A stretch of DNA of 64,000 nucleotides, from contig CAWCPM010000007.1 in assembly GCA_963797565.1 (NCBI GenBank), positions 48,983-112,982 on the forward strand. The letters are read 5' to 3'. A program made the translations under genes and the position numbers. The first letter of the stretch is position 1. Every line of letters starts with the position of its first letter. The stretch comes from JAICYJ01 sp963797565. GTDB lineage: Bacteria; Actinomycetota; Thermoleophilia; Gaiellales; JAICJC01. This document shows, piece after piece, positions 16,120-24,966 of the stretch. A model generated the notes under the pieces. It was not told where the DNA came from and did no database searches. It was given only the letters and a program-made list of their open reading frames with translations.

Positions 16120-18537
16120 GTGGGTGCAAACGCGCCGTCGAATGGGGTGAGGCCCGGTCGCTCGCTGCTCGTCTCGAGCGCCCGCGTGGGTGGTCTTCTT
16201 CTTGCCGTGCTGAGCTGTGCCATGCTCACCGGCGCCGGGCGCGCGGTGGCAGCGGGGACGGTGTACATCGTCGACGCCACGTCGCCGACCTGCGGAGCCC
16301 AGGGTCCGGGAACGCCGGCTCAGCCATTTTGCACGATCGCGGGGGCCGCAAACGTCGCGGCCGCCGGCGATACCGTGCTCGTCCAGGCCGGCACCTATCC
16401 CGGAACGGCGGTCAACCCGAAGAACTCCGGCGTGACCTTCGCCGCGAACTCTGGTGTCACCATCAGCGGCGGAACCAAGGCGTTTGCCATCTCCAGTCGG
16501 AACAACATCACCATCTCCGGCTTCACGATCACGAACACGGGCTCGAATGCCATCAGTGTGTCCGGCGGCAGCAACGTGACGATCTCCAACAACGTCGAAT
16601 CGTTCGCAGGAACGCCGATCACCAGTCCGGGCTTCGGCATCTACCTCAGCAACGTGGCCGGCGGGCTCGTCCAGGGGAACGTCACGCATGACAACTCTGC
16701 GCATGGGATCTACCTCAGCGGGACCACCACAGGTGTCATGGTGCGGGGAAACACGTCGTACCACAATGCCTATCAATACCAACGAAACGCCAACGGGATC
16801 GATGTCATAGCTCCTGGGAACTCCATCGTCGGAAACGTCACGTACAGCAACGAAGACAGCGGCATCAACATGTACACCGGCGCGAACAACACCTACATCG
16901 CCGACAACCTCACCTACGGTAACGGTGACCATGGCATCGACGATCTCAACGTCACCGGCGGGCGGATCATCGGGAACACGGTCTACGGCAACTGCACCAC
17001 GGGGATAAACGTCGAGGGCACCAGCGGCAACTACGTCGTCGAGAACAACGTCTCGATGAACAACGCGACCGGAGCGGTGATCAACCCCACGCCGATCCCG
17101 ACGAACCCGAGCACCGGCGGGCCCTACTACACGAATACGTGCAACCGCCGCCACGGGAACATCGGCATCTGGGACTCGGCCCCGGCGACCACCACCGCCA
17201 ACTACAACCTGGTGTACCAGACCAGCGGTAGCGCTCCCGAGTACTTCTGGGCCGGATCCGCCTACAACACGCAGGCGGCCCTGTCCGCAGCCAGCGGACA
17301 GGAGGCCAGCGGGATCTTCGCGAACCCGCTGTTCGTGAACGCCGCGGGCGGCAACTTCCAGCTGAGCGCGGGATCCCGTGCGATTGACTCTGCAGACTCG
17401 CTCGTCGCCGGCGAGCCGGCCACGGACATCCTCGGCAACGCCCGGGTCGACGACCCCGCCACCGCCAACACCGGCAACCCGTCAGGGTCGTATTTCGACC
17501 GAGGAGCCTACGAGTACCAGCCGCAGGGCTCCGGCGGCGCTCAGACGATCAGTTTCACGGCTCCGGCCAGCGGCACGGTGGGTGGATCGGCGACGCTGTC
17601 TGCCACGGGCGGCGGGTCCGGCAACCCGGTCGTGTTCTCGGTCGATGCGTCCAGCGGCAGCGGCGTCTGCAACGTGTCTGGCAGCAACGGCAGCACCGTC
17701 AACTACACCGGCGCCGGCAGCTGCGTGATCGACGCCGACCAGGCCGCCGGCAACGGCTACACGGCCGCCCCCACCGTCCAACAGTCGATCACGGTGGGTT
17801 CGAATTCTCAGACGATCAGTTTCACGGCTCCGGCCAGCGGCACGGTGGGTGGATCGGCGACGCTGTCTGCCACGGGCGGCGGGTCCGGCAACCCGGTCGT
17901 GTTCTCGGTCGATGCGTCCAGCGGCAGCGGCGTCTGCAACGTGTCTGGCAGCAACGGCAGCACCGTCAACTACACCGGCGCCGGCAGCTGCGTGATCGAC
18001 GCCGACCAGGCCGGTGGCAACGGCTACACCGCGGCGCCCACGGTCCAACGATCAATCACCGTCTCGCAAGGGCAGAGTCCGAACCTTGTGGGGAACGCAG
18101 GGTTTGAGACGGATTTGACCGGCTGGAACACGTCTGGGTCGGATTCCGGGGTGACGATCTCCCGGGTAGCCGGTGGACACACGGGTGGATGGGCGGCAAA
18201 ACTCACGAACACGTCCAGCGTTGCAAGCACCTGCCTGCTCAACGACTCTCCGAACTGGGTGACATCAACGGTCTCCAAGACCTACACCGGCTCGCTGTGG
18301 GTGCGTGCCGACACCGCCGGCGCCGTCGTGAAGCTGCGGATCCGCGAGTACAACGGGTCGACTCTGGTCGGAACTGGGACGGCCCAGGTGACGCTGACGA
18401 CGTCGTGGCAGCAGGTATCCCTCAGCTATGCGCCTGCGGCGCCTGGTGTGTCCACGCTGGACTTCAACGCCTACGTCTCCAAAGCGGCGACGGGAACCGC
18501 CTTCTACGCGGACGACGCGGTCATCACGACCTCCTGA
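16120..18537 (+). CDS. Secreted beta-helix protein with two identical Ig-like repeats and a C-terminal carbohydrate-binding-like domain
   Basis: An 805-aa secreted protein paralogous to the preceding gene. GTG follows GGAAGGG by 7 bases. Layout: signal peptide (about residues 1-45, AVAA), TVYIVDATSPTC and PFCTIAGAA, a parallel beta-helix to about residue 440, and the ASGIFANPLFVN...RVDDPATANTG closing module. Then two 89-aa repeats start QTISFTAPASGTVGG (about residues 475-650), and a C-terminal domain begins NLVGNAGFETDLTGW, typical of a CBM4/9-like jelly roll. It is likely a cell-surface or extracellular polysaccharide-associated protein encoded beside the polysaccharide operon. Confidence 0.82.
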   Translation: MGANAPSNGVRPGRSLLVSSARVGGLLLAVLSCAMLTGAGRAVAAGTVYIVDATSPTCGAQGPGTPAQPFCTIAGAANVAAAGDTVLVQAGTYPGTAVNPKNSGVTFAANSGVTISGGTKAFAISSRNNITISGFTITNTGSNAISVSGGSNVTISNNVESFAGTPITSPGFGIYLSNVAGGLVQGNVTHDNSAHGIYLSGTTTGVMVRGNTSYHNAYQYQRNANGIDVIAPGNSIVGNVTYSNEDSGINMYTGANNTYIADNLTYGNGDHGIDDLNVTGGRIIGNTVYGNCTTGINVEGTSGNYVVENNVSMNNATGAVINPTPIPTNPSTGGPYYTNTCNRRHGNIGIWDSAPATTTANYNLVYQTSGSAPEYFWAGSAYNTQAALSAASGQEASGIFANPLFVNAAGGNFQLSAGSRAIDSADSLVAGEPATDILGNARVDDPATANTGNPSGSYFDRGAYEYQPQGSGGAQTISFTAPASGTVGGSATLSATGGGSGNPVVFSVDASSGSGVCNVSGSNGSTVNYTGAGSCVIDADQAAGNGYTAAPTVQQSITVGSNSQTISFTAPASGTVGGSATLSATGGGSGNPVVFSVDASSGSGVCNVSGSNGSTVNYTGAGSCVIDADQAGGNGYTAAPTVQRSITVSQGQSPNLVGNAGFETDLTGWNTSGSDSGVTISRVAGGHTGGWAAKLTNTSSVASTCLLNDSPNWVTSTVSKTYTGSLWVRADTAGAVVKLRIREYNGSTLVGTGTAQVTLTTSWQQVSLSYAPAAPGVSTLDFNAYVSKAATGTAFYADDAVITTS
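17542..18075 (+). repeat. Two 267-bp in-frame tandem repeats
   Basis: The segment starting CAGACGATCAG at 17542 recurs at 17809 (period 267 bp, 89 codons). The first 200 or so bases of the two copies read as identical, and differences appear only in the last 60 bases, at silent and conservative sites. They encode two Ig-like or filamin-like extracellular modules. The near-identity points to recent duplication or gene conversion. Confidence 0.9.
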
Positions 18538-18733
18538 ACAGGCCTAGCTCGGTCTGATCGGCGAACGCTGCGCCGCCGAACGCCGCGATGAACGCCGGAA
18601 AGTGGCGTCGATACTGCGCCTCTTCGGGGTAGAGCCAGCGCTCGACCGGGTCATCCTGGAACGCCGACACCAACGTGCGGATCGCGCGATCCTGCTCAGC
18701 CGGCCCGACCACCGCGAACTCCGGTTCCGCCAT
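18524..18733 (-). pseudogene. GNAT acetyltransferase N-terminal remnant
   Basis: The 69 residues read from ATG 18731-18733 resemble the first third of a GNAT N-acetyltransferase: an AVVGPAEQDRAIRTLVSAF helix region, then DDPVERWLYP and RRHFPAFIAAFGG. Such proteins are normally about 200 aa and carry the acetyl-CoA-binding Q/R-x-x-G-x-G/A loop, which is absent here. The frame stops at 18524, just inside the 3' end of the beta-helix gene, so the rest of the gene is gone. It looks like a remnant left when the polysaccharide/beta-helix block was inserted or rearranged. Confidence 0.55.
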
Positions 18734-18866
18734 CGAGCGACTGTACCGCGCCAGCCCATGTAGTGGATTTGCGGATGACGACGGGGGCCGCGACAGGCGG
18801 CATGGCCAATGAGCGGCGCTGGCAGCGCACTTGAAGGCCGGTCTGGCCGGTAGACTGGCGGCGCCG

Positions 18867-19478
18867 ATGAGTGAGATTGCACCGGATGTCGATGGCTGGG
18901 CGCGGGCGCATGGTTTCCAGCCGAGCGATGAGGAGATTGGGGGCGCCACGCCGCTTCTTCGGCTCGGTTTCCTCGATGTCACCGACGACGTGTATCGCGG
19001 CGCGGTGGGCGATCACGCGGCCTTGCTCGCGGAGTTCAGCGTCGGATCGCCGAGCGTGAGCGAAGGGTTCGGCGGTGCTGGCGCTGACTTCTCGATCTTT
19101 ACCCTGCTGCTCGTCGGCGTGGATGCACACCTGTGGCCCCGACTCACCGTACATCCGGCGGTCTTCTCCGATCATGACTGGATGCGCCGGCTCTTCCACA
19201 AGGATCACAAGATCCACACGGTGTCACCGGAGATGGACAGTCGATTCCGAGTGATCGCTTCGGATGCAATCCCAGCCGAGCAACTCAAGAAGCTGTTCAC
19301 ACCCGAGCTGGAAACGTGGTGGCTGGCGCAGAAGCCGGAACCGATCCTCGACATCGAGCATCACCCCAACCACGGTGGATACCTCACCGTGGCCCACCCC
19401 GGCCTAACCGACGACGACAGAGATCTAGACAGCCTCTACGCACAGACCGGTCACCTGCTCGACGTTATGGGCCTCTGA
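18867..19478 (+). CDS. Hypothetical protein, 203 aa
   Basis: I do not recognise the family. The protein is soluble, begins MSEIAPDVDGWARAHGF, and contains a TLLLVGVDAHLWPRLTVHP strand-like region and an acidic C-terminus (GLTDDDRDLDSLY). The composition, including LETWWLAQKPEPILDIEHHPNHGG, looks like a genuine folded protein rather than a shadow frame. There is no signal peptide. It lies between the GNAT remnant and a frameshifted secreted-protein gene, with no obvious operon partner. Confidence 0.65.
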   Translation: MSEIAPDVDGWARAHGFQPSDEEIGGATPLLRLGFLDVTDDVYRGAVGDHAALLAEFSVGSPSVSEGFGGAGADFSIFTLLLVGVDAHLWPRLTVHPAVFSDHDWMRRLFHKDHKIHTVSPEMDSRFRVIASDAIPAEQLKKLFTPELETWWLAQKPEPILDIEHHPNHGGYLTVAHPGLTDDDRDLDSLYAQTGHLLDVMGL

Positions 19479-19558
19479 ATCCACCGCCGGGGAGGAGTCC
19501 CGGGCACCTCGACTGAGTACAGTCGGTCGCCGGGGCGATAGGATCGGGAGGGGTGGGA

Positions 19559-20660
19559 TTACCTCGTCGGTGACGTCATGCCCCACGCCTGAGCCACGCC
19601 TTCGGGATCGGTCACGACGACGTTGGGGTTGTTCTGAATCGCCATGACGATCCGCTGGAAGTCCGCAAAGCAGTAGCGCTCCGCGTCGTTCGACCAGTGG
19701 TAGGCGGGGTTCGGGTTGGTGCAGTCCCACCGATCGTTGTTGGTTGTGTAGGCGGGGTTCGTGCCGGTCACCAGGACGTACGCTTGGAGGTTCAGATCCT
19801 GCCCTGGCTCCAGGGCGTTGATGAGGTTGATGACCTGACGCGGTACGGTGTAGATGCAGGTCGTGCAGTCTAGGCACAGGCGTGCGGCAGGAGTCAGCCG
19901 GGTTGACGACCTCGCTGCATGAACCACCGAGGAGCTGGCGGGTGTAGGCGATGTTCTGGTTGGCCTCGACTGACGCAGCCGTGTTGATGAAGGTGGTCTG
20001 CGCCTGGTAGCTGCGGTTCATGTAGAAGCAGGGGATGACGTCGTTGGCCATCACGGTCGGGTCGGTGTGCTGGTTCGGCCAGTCGTACTGGCCGAGCGCG
20101 CCGAGCAGGCCATGAGCGGTGATCGCGTCACGGCTGCCGCAAGTCTCCCAGTTCTGCCAGTCGGCCAGTCGATCCGATCCACCGTACGGATCCACCCACT
20201 TGCTCGGCACGCTCGTCCACACCTGTGGGTAGTCCGCGCTGTGGCTGATGAACTTCATCCCGTACTTGGACGAGAACTGCTGTAGTTGTGCCCAGGACGG
20301 CGCAATCGTCTCGCCGTAGTGGGCGCACCAGTAACCGCTGGCCTTGGTGGTGTTTGTCTGCACGCTTCCGGTCAACTTGACCCGAGGCGTGTTCGTGGCC
20401 ATCCACTTCAGCACCCACGGCAGAGGCGTGATGTTCTGATCGTCCTCGCTACAGGTGCCGGTCGGCTCGTGGCCGATCATGTTGTCGGCGGCTGAGATCT
20501 CCGAGCGAGACATGACGATGGTGACCATCGGCGCAGCTGTCGCAGCTGTGCTTCCGTCCTGAGCGGTGACGGCCTGCGCGGGCGAAGCGAGCGCAGCGAT
20601 TGTGGTGAACACCGAGCAAGCCGCGAGCGACAGGAGGACGAGCAGCGGCAGCTTCTTCAA
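19559..20660 (-). pseudogene. Secreted protein gene broken by a frameshift
   Basis: The N-terminal part (20660 to about 19885) has a signal peptide, KKLPLLVLLSLAACSVF, ending near ASPAQA, then a domain with TIVMSRSEISAADN and HYGETIAPSWAQLQQFSSKYGMKFISHSADYP. The continuation, CLDCTTCIYTVPRQVINLIN to AQAWGMTSPTR, is in another frame (19559 to about 19885). The break is near 19873-19882 and behaves as loss of two bases or gain of one. The TTG start at 20660 follows GGAGG by five bases and fits the signal peptide far better than upstream starts. The function is unknown; a polysaccharide-active enzyme is possible. Confidence 0.65.
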
Positions 20661-21111
20661 CGGAGCCTCCAAGGGTGCCGGTATGAACGGGCCACGGTGC
20701 TGGTTCACGGCATCTTGTTGGGAGTTAGACCATACAGTGATTTCGCGGCTACTGCAGGCAGGCGCGAGATCGCAGACGACGTGACAGCTGAGGCACGGTG
20801 GCGTCCAGCGCGAGATCACGGTGTGCGGCGCGTTCTCGTGACGACCGTCGGCCCCGGGTCGACGACGACCTCACTCATTACGGCCGCGAGCGCTGGCAAG
20901 TCTGCGGTCAAGGGCCAGGCTGTAAACCCAAGCCGACTTCGAAGGCCGACACGGTGATGCAGCGGGGTGGGTGCCTCTCGGCGCGTGGTGGGCGACTCGA
21001 TGTGTCTCCCATCACCTGCTGCCAGAAGGGGGTATCGTCCTCGCGCCTGGCTGCCGATAACTGAGACATCGACGGCAGCCTGCCGTCGTTTCGTGAGAGG
21101 GAGCGGCTCTG
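20661..21111. other. 451-bp divergent intergenic region
   Basis: No convincing gene is seen. It separates the broken minus-strand secreted protein from the plus-strand Tad-like gene and should hold both promoters. A GAGAGGGAG Shine-Dalgarno sequence sits just before GTG 21112. I could not identify clear -35/-10 pairs. Confidence 0.5.
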
Positions 21112-22167
21112 GTGCCCACAAAATCCGCCGGCAGGGTCGGCGAAACGCGGTTCCGCGCTTCTGCGCGTCGACCGGGTGAAAGGTCGCTGAGCAGCGCGGC
21201 TGGTCAGACGCTGCCGCTCGTGATCCTTTTCATGGTCTCGTTGTTTGGGATGGCGGGGTTCGTGATCGATCTGGGTAATAGCTATTTGCAGAAGCGGCAG
21301 GCGCAGAGTGTGGCTGACGCGGCAGCGCTGGCCGGCGCGGCGACGATCCCGCAAGGTACCTGGCAGACGACGGCGCAGCAGAACGCCGCGTCGAATGACA
21401 AGTCGGGTGACCAGGTGTCGATGTCGCTGAGTGGTGGCGATACGGTCACCGTCACGGTCAGCCGTGCCTCGCCGACGTATTTCCTTGGACTCTTTGGCCA
21501 CAACAGCATCACCGTCACCGCGACCGCCACCGCGAAGATCGAGGCGCTCGGCCAGGTGGCCGGCCACGTCGCGCCCTACGCCGTCCCCGAGTCCTCGTAC
21601 AACAACGGTGCCGGAACCACGCTCTTCAACGAGAACCAGCCGGGCGCCTATGGCACGGTCGACCTACCCGCAACCGGTAACAACACCGGTGGCAGCTGCA
21701 GCGGCAACACCAACGCGGGCACACCGACCAACGTCAAGGGTGAGCTGAGCGACCAGCTGCCCTCCAACCCGCTGGTGGTCGGCGGCTGCCTGTCGGTCAA
21801 GTCCGGTGCCTCCCAGCCCTCGGCAAACGTGATCAACCAGATCCCACCCGGCAACAACCTGATGAGTTCTGACCTGAAGAGCATCGGCAACGGCCAATAC
21901 CAGGTCATCCCGCAGTCCTGGGACGACGCGAATAGCCTCCCGCCCCGGCTCATGTACGTCCCCATCGTGTCCTCGCTCCCGGGCGGCAACGGCTCCGCCA
22001 CCATCACCCGCTTCGCCTGGTTCTACGTCACCGGCACCAGCGGCGGCGGCAGCAGCCTCATCATCAACGGCCAATGGGTCAGCCTCCAACTCCCCGCCAC
22101 CGGACAAACCAGCCAATACGTTCCGGGGATGCAAGGCCAAGTCCTGACCGTCGAACTCACCGCCTAG
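21112..22167 (+). CDS. TadG-like/TadE-like membrane-anchored pilus-assembly protein
   Basis: A 351-aa protein with the Tad signature at the N-terminus. A basic cytosolic stretch is followed by AAGQTLPLVILFMVSLFGMAGFVIDLG, a single helix of the Flp-pilus TadE/TadG type, then the conserved NSYLQKRQAQSVADAAALAGA. The extracytoplasmic part is rich in Gly, Asn and Thr and contains two cysteines. There are no other tad genes nearby, so it is an orphan surface protein. A paralogue with the same layout is at 31,994-33,046. Confidence 0.8.
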   Translation: MPTKSAGRVGETRFRASARRPGERSLSSAAGQTLPLVILFMVSLFGMAGFVIDLGNSYLQKRQAQSVADAAALAGAATIPQGTWQTTAQQNAASNDKSGDQVSMSLSGGDTVTVTVSRASPTYFLGLFGHNSITVTATATAKIEALGQVAGHVAPYAVPESSYNNGAGTTLFNENQPGAYGTVDLPATGNNTGGSCSGNTNAGTPTNVKGELSDQLPSNPLVVGGCLSVKSGASQPSANVINQIPPGNNLMSSDLKSIGNGQYQVIPQSWDDANSLPPRLMYVPIVSSLPGGNGSATITRFAWFYVTGTSGGGSSLIINGQWVSLQLPATGQTSQYVPGMQGQVLTVELTA

Positions 22168-22244
22168 ACCGTACGTCCGGGATCAGCGGGAGTGATGATC
22201 TCATGCAGGACGTGGCTGGCGAACTGGGACGAGCTTTTCAGGGA

Positions 22245-22317
22245 CGGGGGCGGCAGGGATCGAACCTGCGACCTTGAGCTTAGAAGGCTCCTGCTCTATC
22301 CACTGAGCTACGCCCCC
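22245..22317 (-). tRNA. tRNA-Arg (anticodon UCU)
   Basis: A 73-nt tRNA read on the minus strand: acceptor GGGGGCG pairs with CGCCCCC, D stem GCTC/GAGC, anticodon loop CTTCTAA with anticodon TCT (22284-22282), T stem GCAGG/CCTGC with loop TTCGATC, discriminator G. The outermost anticodon-stem pair is G-A mismatched. The 3' CCA is not encoded. It reads AGA codons, which are rare in GC-rich genomes. Confidence 0.93.
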
Positions 22318-22912
22318 ACCCGCCCAAGCCTACCTACTCGGCCGTACCACGCCGGGGATCAGGCCTCGCGACCAACGTCCGATCGAGTCCCGCCGCGTAC
22401 CAGCCATGCTTGACGCAGCGTGACCTAGTGCGCCACGTGGATGGCCCGCCGGTGGTGGCTCCCTAGCTCCCACCGGCGGGCCCATGTCTGGGGTTTGTCC
22501 CTTGCTTTTCGCCCTCAACAGGGGACGCTCCGAAGCCGATCCTACCCCGCCGTTGTAAGGAGATTGTGCGTGCGCCGCCTACGGGCTCCTGCCATCGGGA
22601 GCCGAGCCGCGACGCACCCAGCAGCTTGCCCTTGTGGCGCCGCCCGAGTCCGGATCGGGTCAGGCTTCGGAGCGTGAGTAACCGGTCGTGGTGCCGTTGG
22701 AGGCGCAGGCCGGATCAAGCGTCGACGGCGAGCAGTTCAAGATCCGCGCCACCTGTCAACCGGCTGGGCTGCCGGGTTGTCTTCCGGGTGGCTGGGTGGG
22801 ATCATTTCGGTTCTTTTTCCGGCGGAGGCGGTTGAGTGCTTGAGGCCTTGCGTACGTCGTGGCACCCAGGAGGACGGGTCGGCCGCCGCGCCGATACCGA
22901 GGGCGATGGGGC
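22318..22912. other. 595-bp intergenic region
   Basis: No convincing coding sequence. It contains the upstream region of the tRNA (left side), a strong inverted repeat at 22,443-22,482, and the upstream region of the cyclase gene. Short open frames here lack family signatures and ribosome-binding sites. Confidence 0.5.
22443..22482. other. 13-bp perfect inverted repeat (stable hairpin)
   Basis: GGCCCGCCGGTGG (22443-22455) is matched by CCACCGGCGGGCC (22470-22482) with a 14-base loop. No T-tract follows on either strand, so it is not a standard intrinsic terminator. It could be a factor-dependent or hairpin-only terminator, or part of an RNA. Confidence 0.7.
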
Positions 22913-24535
22913 ATGACTGGGGTCGGGCATCGCCCTCGGGCGAGTGAGGTACGCACCTTCCTGATCGCCGACATCCGCGGCTACACCCGCTACACGCACG
23001 AGCATGGCGATGACGCCGGGTCTGAGCTTGCCGCCCGTTTCGCTCGGACGGTTCGGGATGCGATGCCGGCCTGGGACGGGGAGTTGCTCGAGCTGCGGGG
23101 CGACGAGGCGTTATGCGTGTTTGTCTCTGCCCGTCGCGCGCTCGGTGCTGCGGTCGACCTGCAGGCGCGGTTCCGCCGCCCGGAGGGCGGCGCGCCGCTT
23201 CCCCTAGGGGTCGGCATTGGGTTGGACGCGGGTGAGGCTCTGCCGACGGACGGCGGGTATCGCGGCGGCGCGCTCAACCTGGCAGCGCGACTCTGCAGTC
23301 GCGCGCAACCCGGTGAGATCCTTGCCAGTGAACAGGTCGTGCATCTGGCTCGGCGGATCGACGGTGTCCGGTTCGGCTCGCCGCACACAATGCGGTTCAA
23401 GGGAATCGAGGACCATGTCCGCGTCGTTCGCGTCATGTCGGGCGAGGATCTACCCCTACCACCAGGGGCAAAGACGGCGCGTCGGCCCGTACGATGGGCG
23501 CCGCTGGCTGGGTTGGCACTCGTCGCTGTGGCGGTCGCCGTGATCGTCGTCGTCATCCTCGGCCGCAACTCCGGCCCCGCAGCGGAAGCGGCAGCGCCCT
23601 TCACCGCGAACATCGATTCCACCCGGCCGCTCGGCGACCACCGAACCGTCGTAGCCGCCGGCACCGCCGGCACGTATGTCGTCCAGCAACAGGGCGGAAC
23701 CGGCGGCGACCTCGTGCGGATCCGGCCCGGCAAGACAACCCCAGATCCGAAGACGCCGCTCGATGTGATTCCGCTAGGCGTGAATGTCGGCGCCGACGGC
23801 GCCTGGGTGGTAGCAGTCCCATCATTTCGCTCGACCAGCGCGCTTCTCGTCCACATCCCTGTGTATGGCTCCACAACGCGAGTGTCCATCCCCGGCCGCC
23901 CCGGCTGCATGTCCATCGCAATCGTCTCATGCAACCCGGCACTGGGCGGCGGATCGATCTGGGTCGCCGCTGGGTCGCACATCTACCGCTACACGCCAGG
24001 CCATGCGAAACTTGACATCGTCAACGTGCGCGCGCGCCTGTTCGACATCACCTACGGTTCTGGTGCATTGTGGGCGCTAGCCGGATCGCAGCTCGTCCGC
24101 ATCGACGACGTCACCGGTGCAATTACGCGACTGCACCTACAGCCGCCAACCGGCCAGCCGTTGCAACCCGAGTACGTGATCGCTACGGGGGGCGACGTGT
24201 GGATCTCCGCGTTCAGAAGCGACACAACACAGAACCAACTAATCCACGTCGCGGCGTACCGGCCGACGCTGAAGGTGACGCGGAGCATTCGCTTCCCCGG
24301 CCTCGGATCCATCGGCTCAGGCGGCTCGGCATCGGTCTGGGTAGCCAGTACGCTCGGCTCGCATCATCTCACCAGGATCGACGCTCGAAACGGTCAGCGC
24401 ACCGGCCCGACGATAGCGCTGCCCGACACGCCGACCTGGATCGCGCCGTCGGGTTCAGAGGTATGGCTTGCCACCTATCGAAGCAGTGACGCGACGCGCA
24501 GACTGGTCGACGTCCACCTGAGCGCCAGGTCATAG
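22913..24535 (+). CDS. Class III adenylate/guanylate cyclase-domain protein with membrane helix and extracytoplasmic propeller
   Basis: A 540-aa receptor-like protein. The cyclase homology domain covers about residues 15-185: RTFLIADIRGYTRYT supplies the first metal aspartate, ELRGDEALCVF the second, and GGALNLAARL the Asn/Arg pair. At the usual purine-specifying lysine position the residue is Glu (ELRGD), so activity may be altered. A helix (ALVAVAVAVIVVVIL) lies at about 198-220, and a beta-propeller-like C-terminal half has repeated GGDVWISAF/GSEVWLATY blades. ATG 22913 is preferred to GTG 22859 because the 49.9-kb paralogue begins a similar distance before the domain. Confidence 0.8.
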   Translation: MTGVGHRPRASEVRTFLIADIRGYTRYTHEHGDDAGSELAARFARTVRDAMPAWDGELLELRGDEALCVFVSARRALGAAVDLQARFRRPEGGAPLPLGVGIGLDAGEALPTDGGYRGGALNLAARLCSRAQPGEILASEQVVHLARRIDGVRFGSPHTMRFKGIEDHVRVVRVMSGEDLPLPPGAKTARRPVRWAPLAGLALVAVAVAVIVVVILGRNSGPAAEAAAPFTANIDSTRPLGDHRTVVAAGTAGTYVVQQQGGTGGDLVRIRPGKTTPDPKTPLDVIPLGVNVGADGAWVVAVPSFRSTSALLVHIPVYGSTTRVSIPGRPGCMSIAIVSCNPALGGGSIWVAAGSHIYRYTPGHAKLDIVNVRARLFDITYGSGALWALAGSQLVRIDDVTGAITRLHLQPPTGQPLQPEYVIATGGDVWISAFRSDTTQNQLIHVAAYRPTLKVTRSIRFPGLGSIGSGGSASVWVASTLGSHHLTRIDARNGQRTGPTIALPDTPTWIAPSGSEVWLATYRSSDATRRLVDVHLSARS

Positions 24536-24906
24536 ACCGCGGGAGGCTCTTGCCGCTGCCCGAGGGCGCTGTTCCTGGCGGCCTCAGTGGGAGGAGTGGG
24601 GGCGTGGGACGACGTTAGCGTTTCACACGCAATGCAAGTCGTCACTCGCCTCCCTCGCCGTTTTGCGAAAGAGTAGCAACGATTAGCATCAAACCGCCTG
24701 GCCCACCGGTGCTGCATGCCTGTCGCTGATTGCGTTTCTCAGCCAGCCAGTTGATCTGTCATCTATCGGCTCTCGAGTGTAGAACATCGTATGCAAGAGA
24801 TGATAAGAACGAGGCGCGGATACAGTTGACCTTTGAACGCGCGCACGATATGACTGTCGATCGCGTCTGAGGAGTCGACGCGAAAGCTCCATATCCGGGG
24901 GTCAGC
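24536..24906. other. Intergenic region upstream of the GHL-like gene
   Basis: About 370 bp without a recognisable gene. It is less GC-rich than its surroundings. The right end holds a good promoter (24,826-24,854); nothing else is identified. Confidence 0.5.
24826..24854 (+). promoter_or_regulatory. Sigma-70-type promoter
   Basis: TTGACC (24826-24831) and TATGAC (24849-24854) are separated by exactly 17 bases, giving a transcription start near 24,861, upstream of the secreted glycosidase-like gene. GAGGAG follows at about 24,869. Confidence 0.6.
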
Positions 24907-24966
24907 ATCCACTTCGACGTCGGTTCAGGTATCCGAGCGTTCCGGATCGTCCTTATCGGCGCGCTC

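Noticed and set aside
22443..22482. Intrinsic terminator
   Set aside because: There is no T-run after the stem on either strand.
22441..22677. Small coding frame next to the tRNA
   Set aside because: It starts inside the hairpin, lacks a ribosome-binding site and has an Arg/Ala-rich shadow-like composition.
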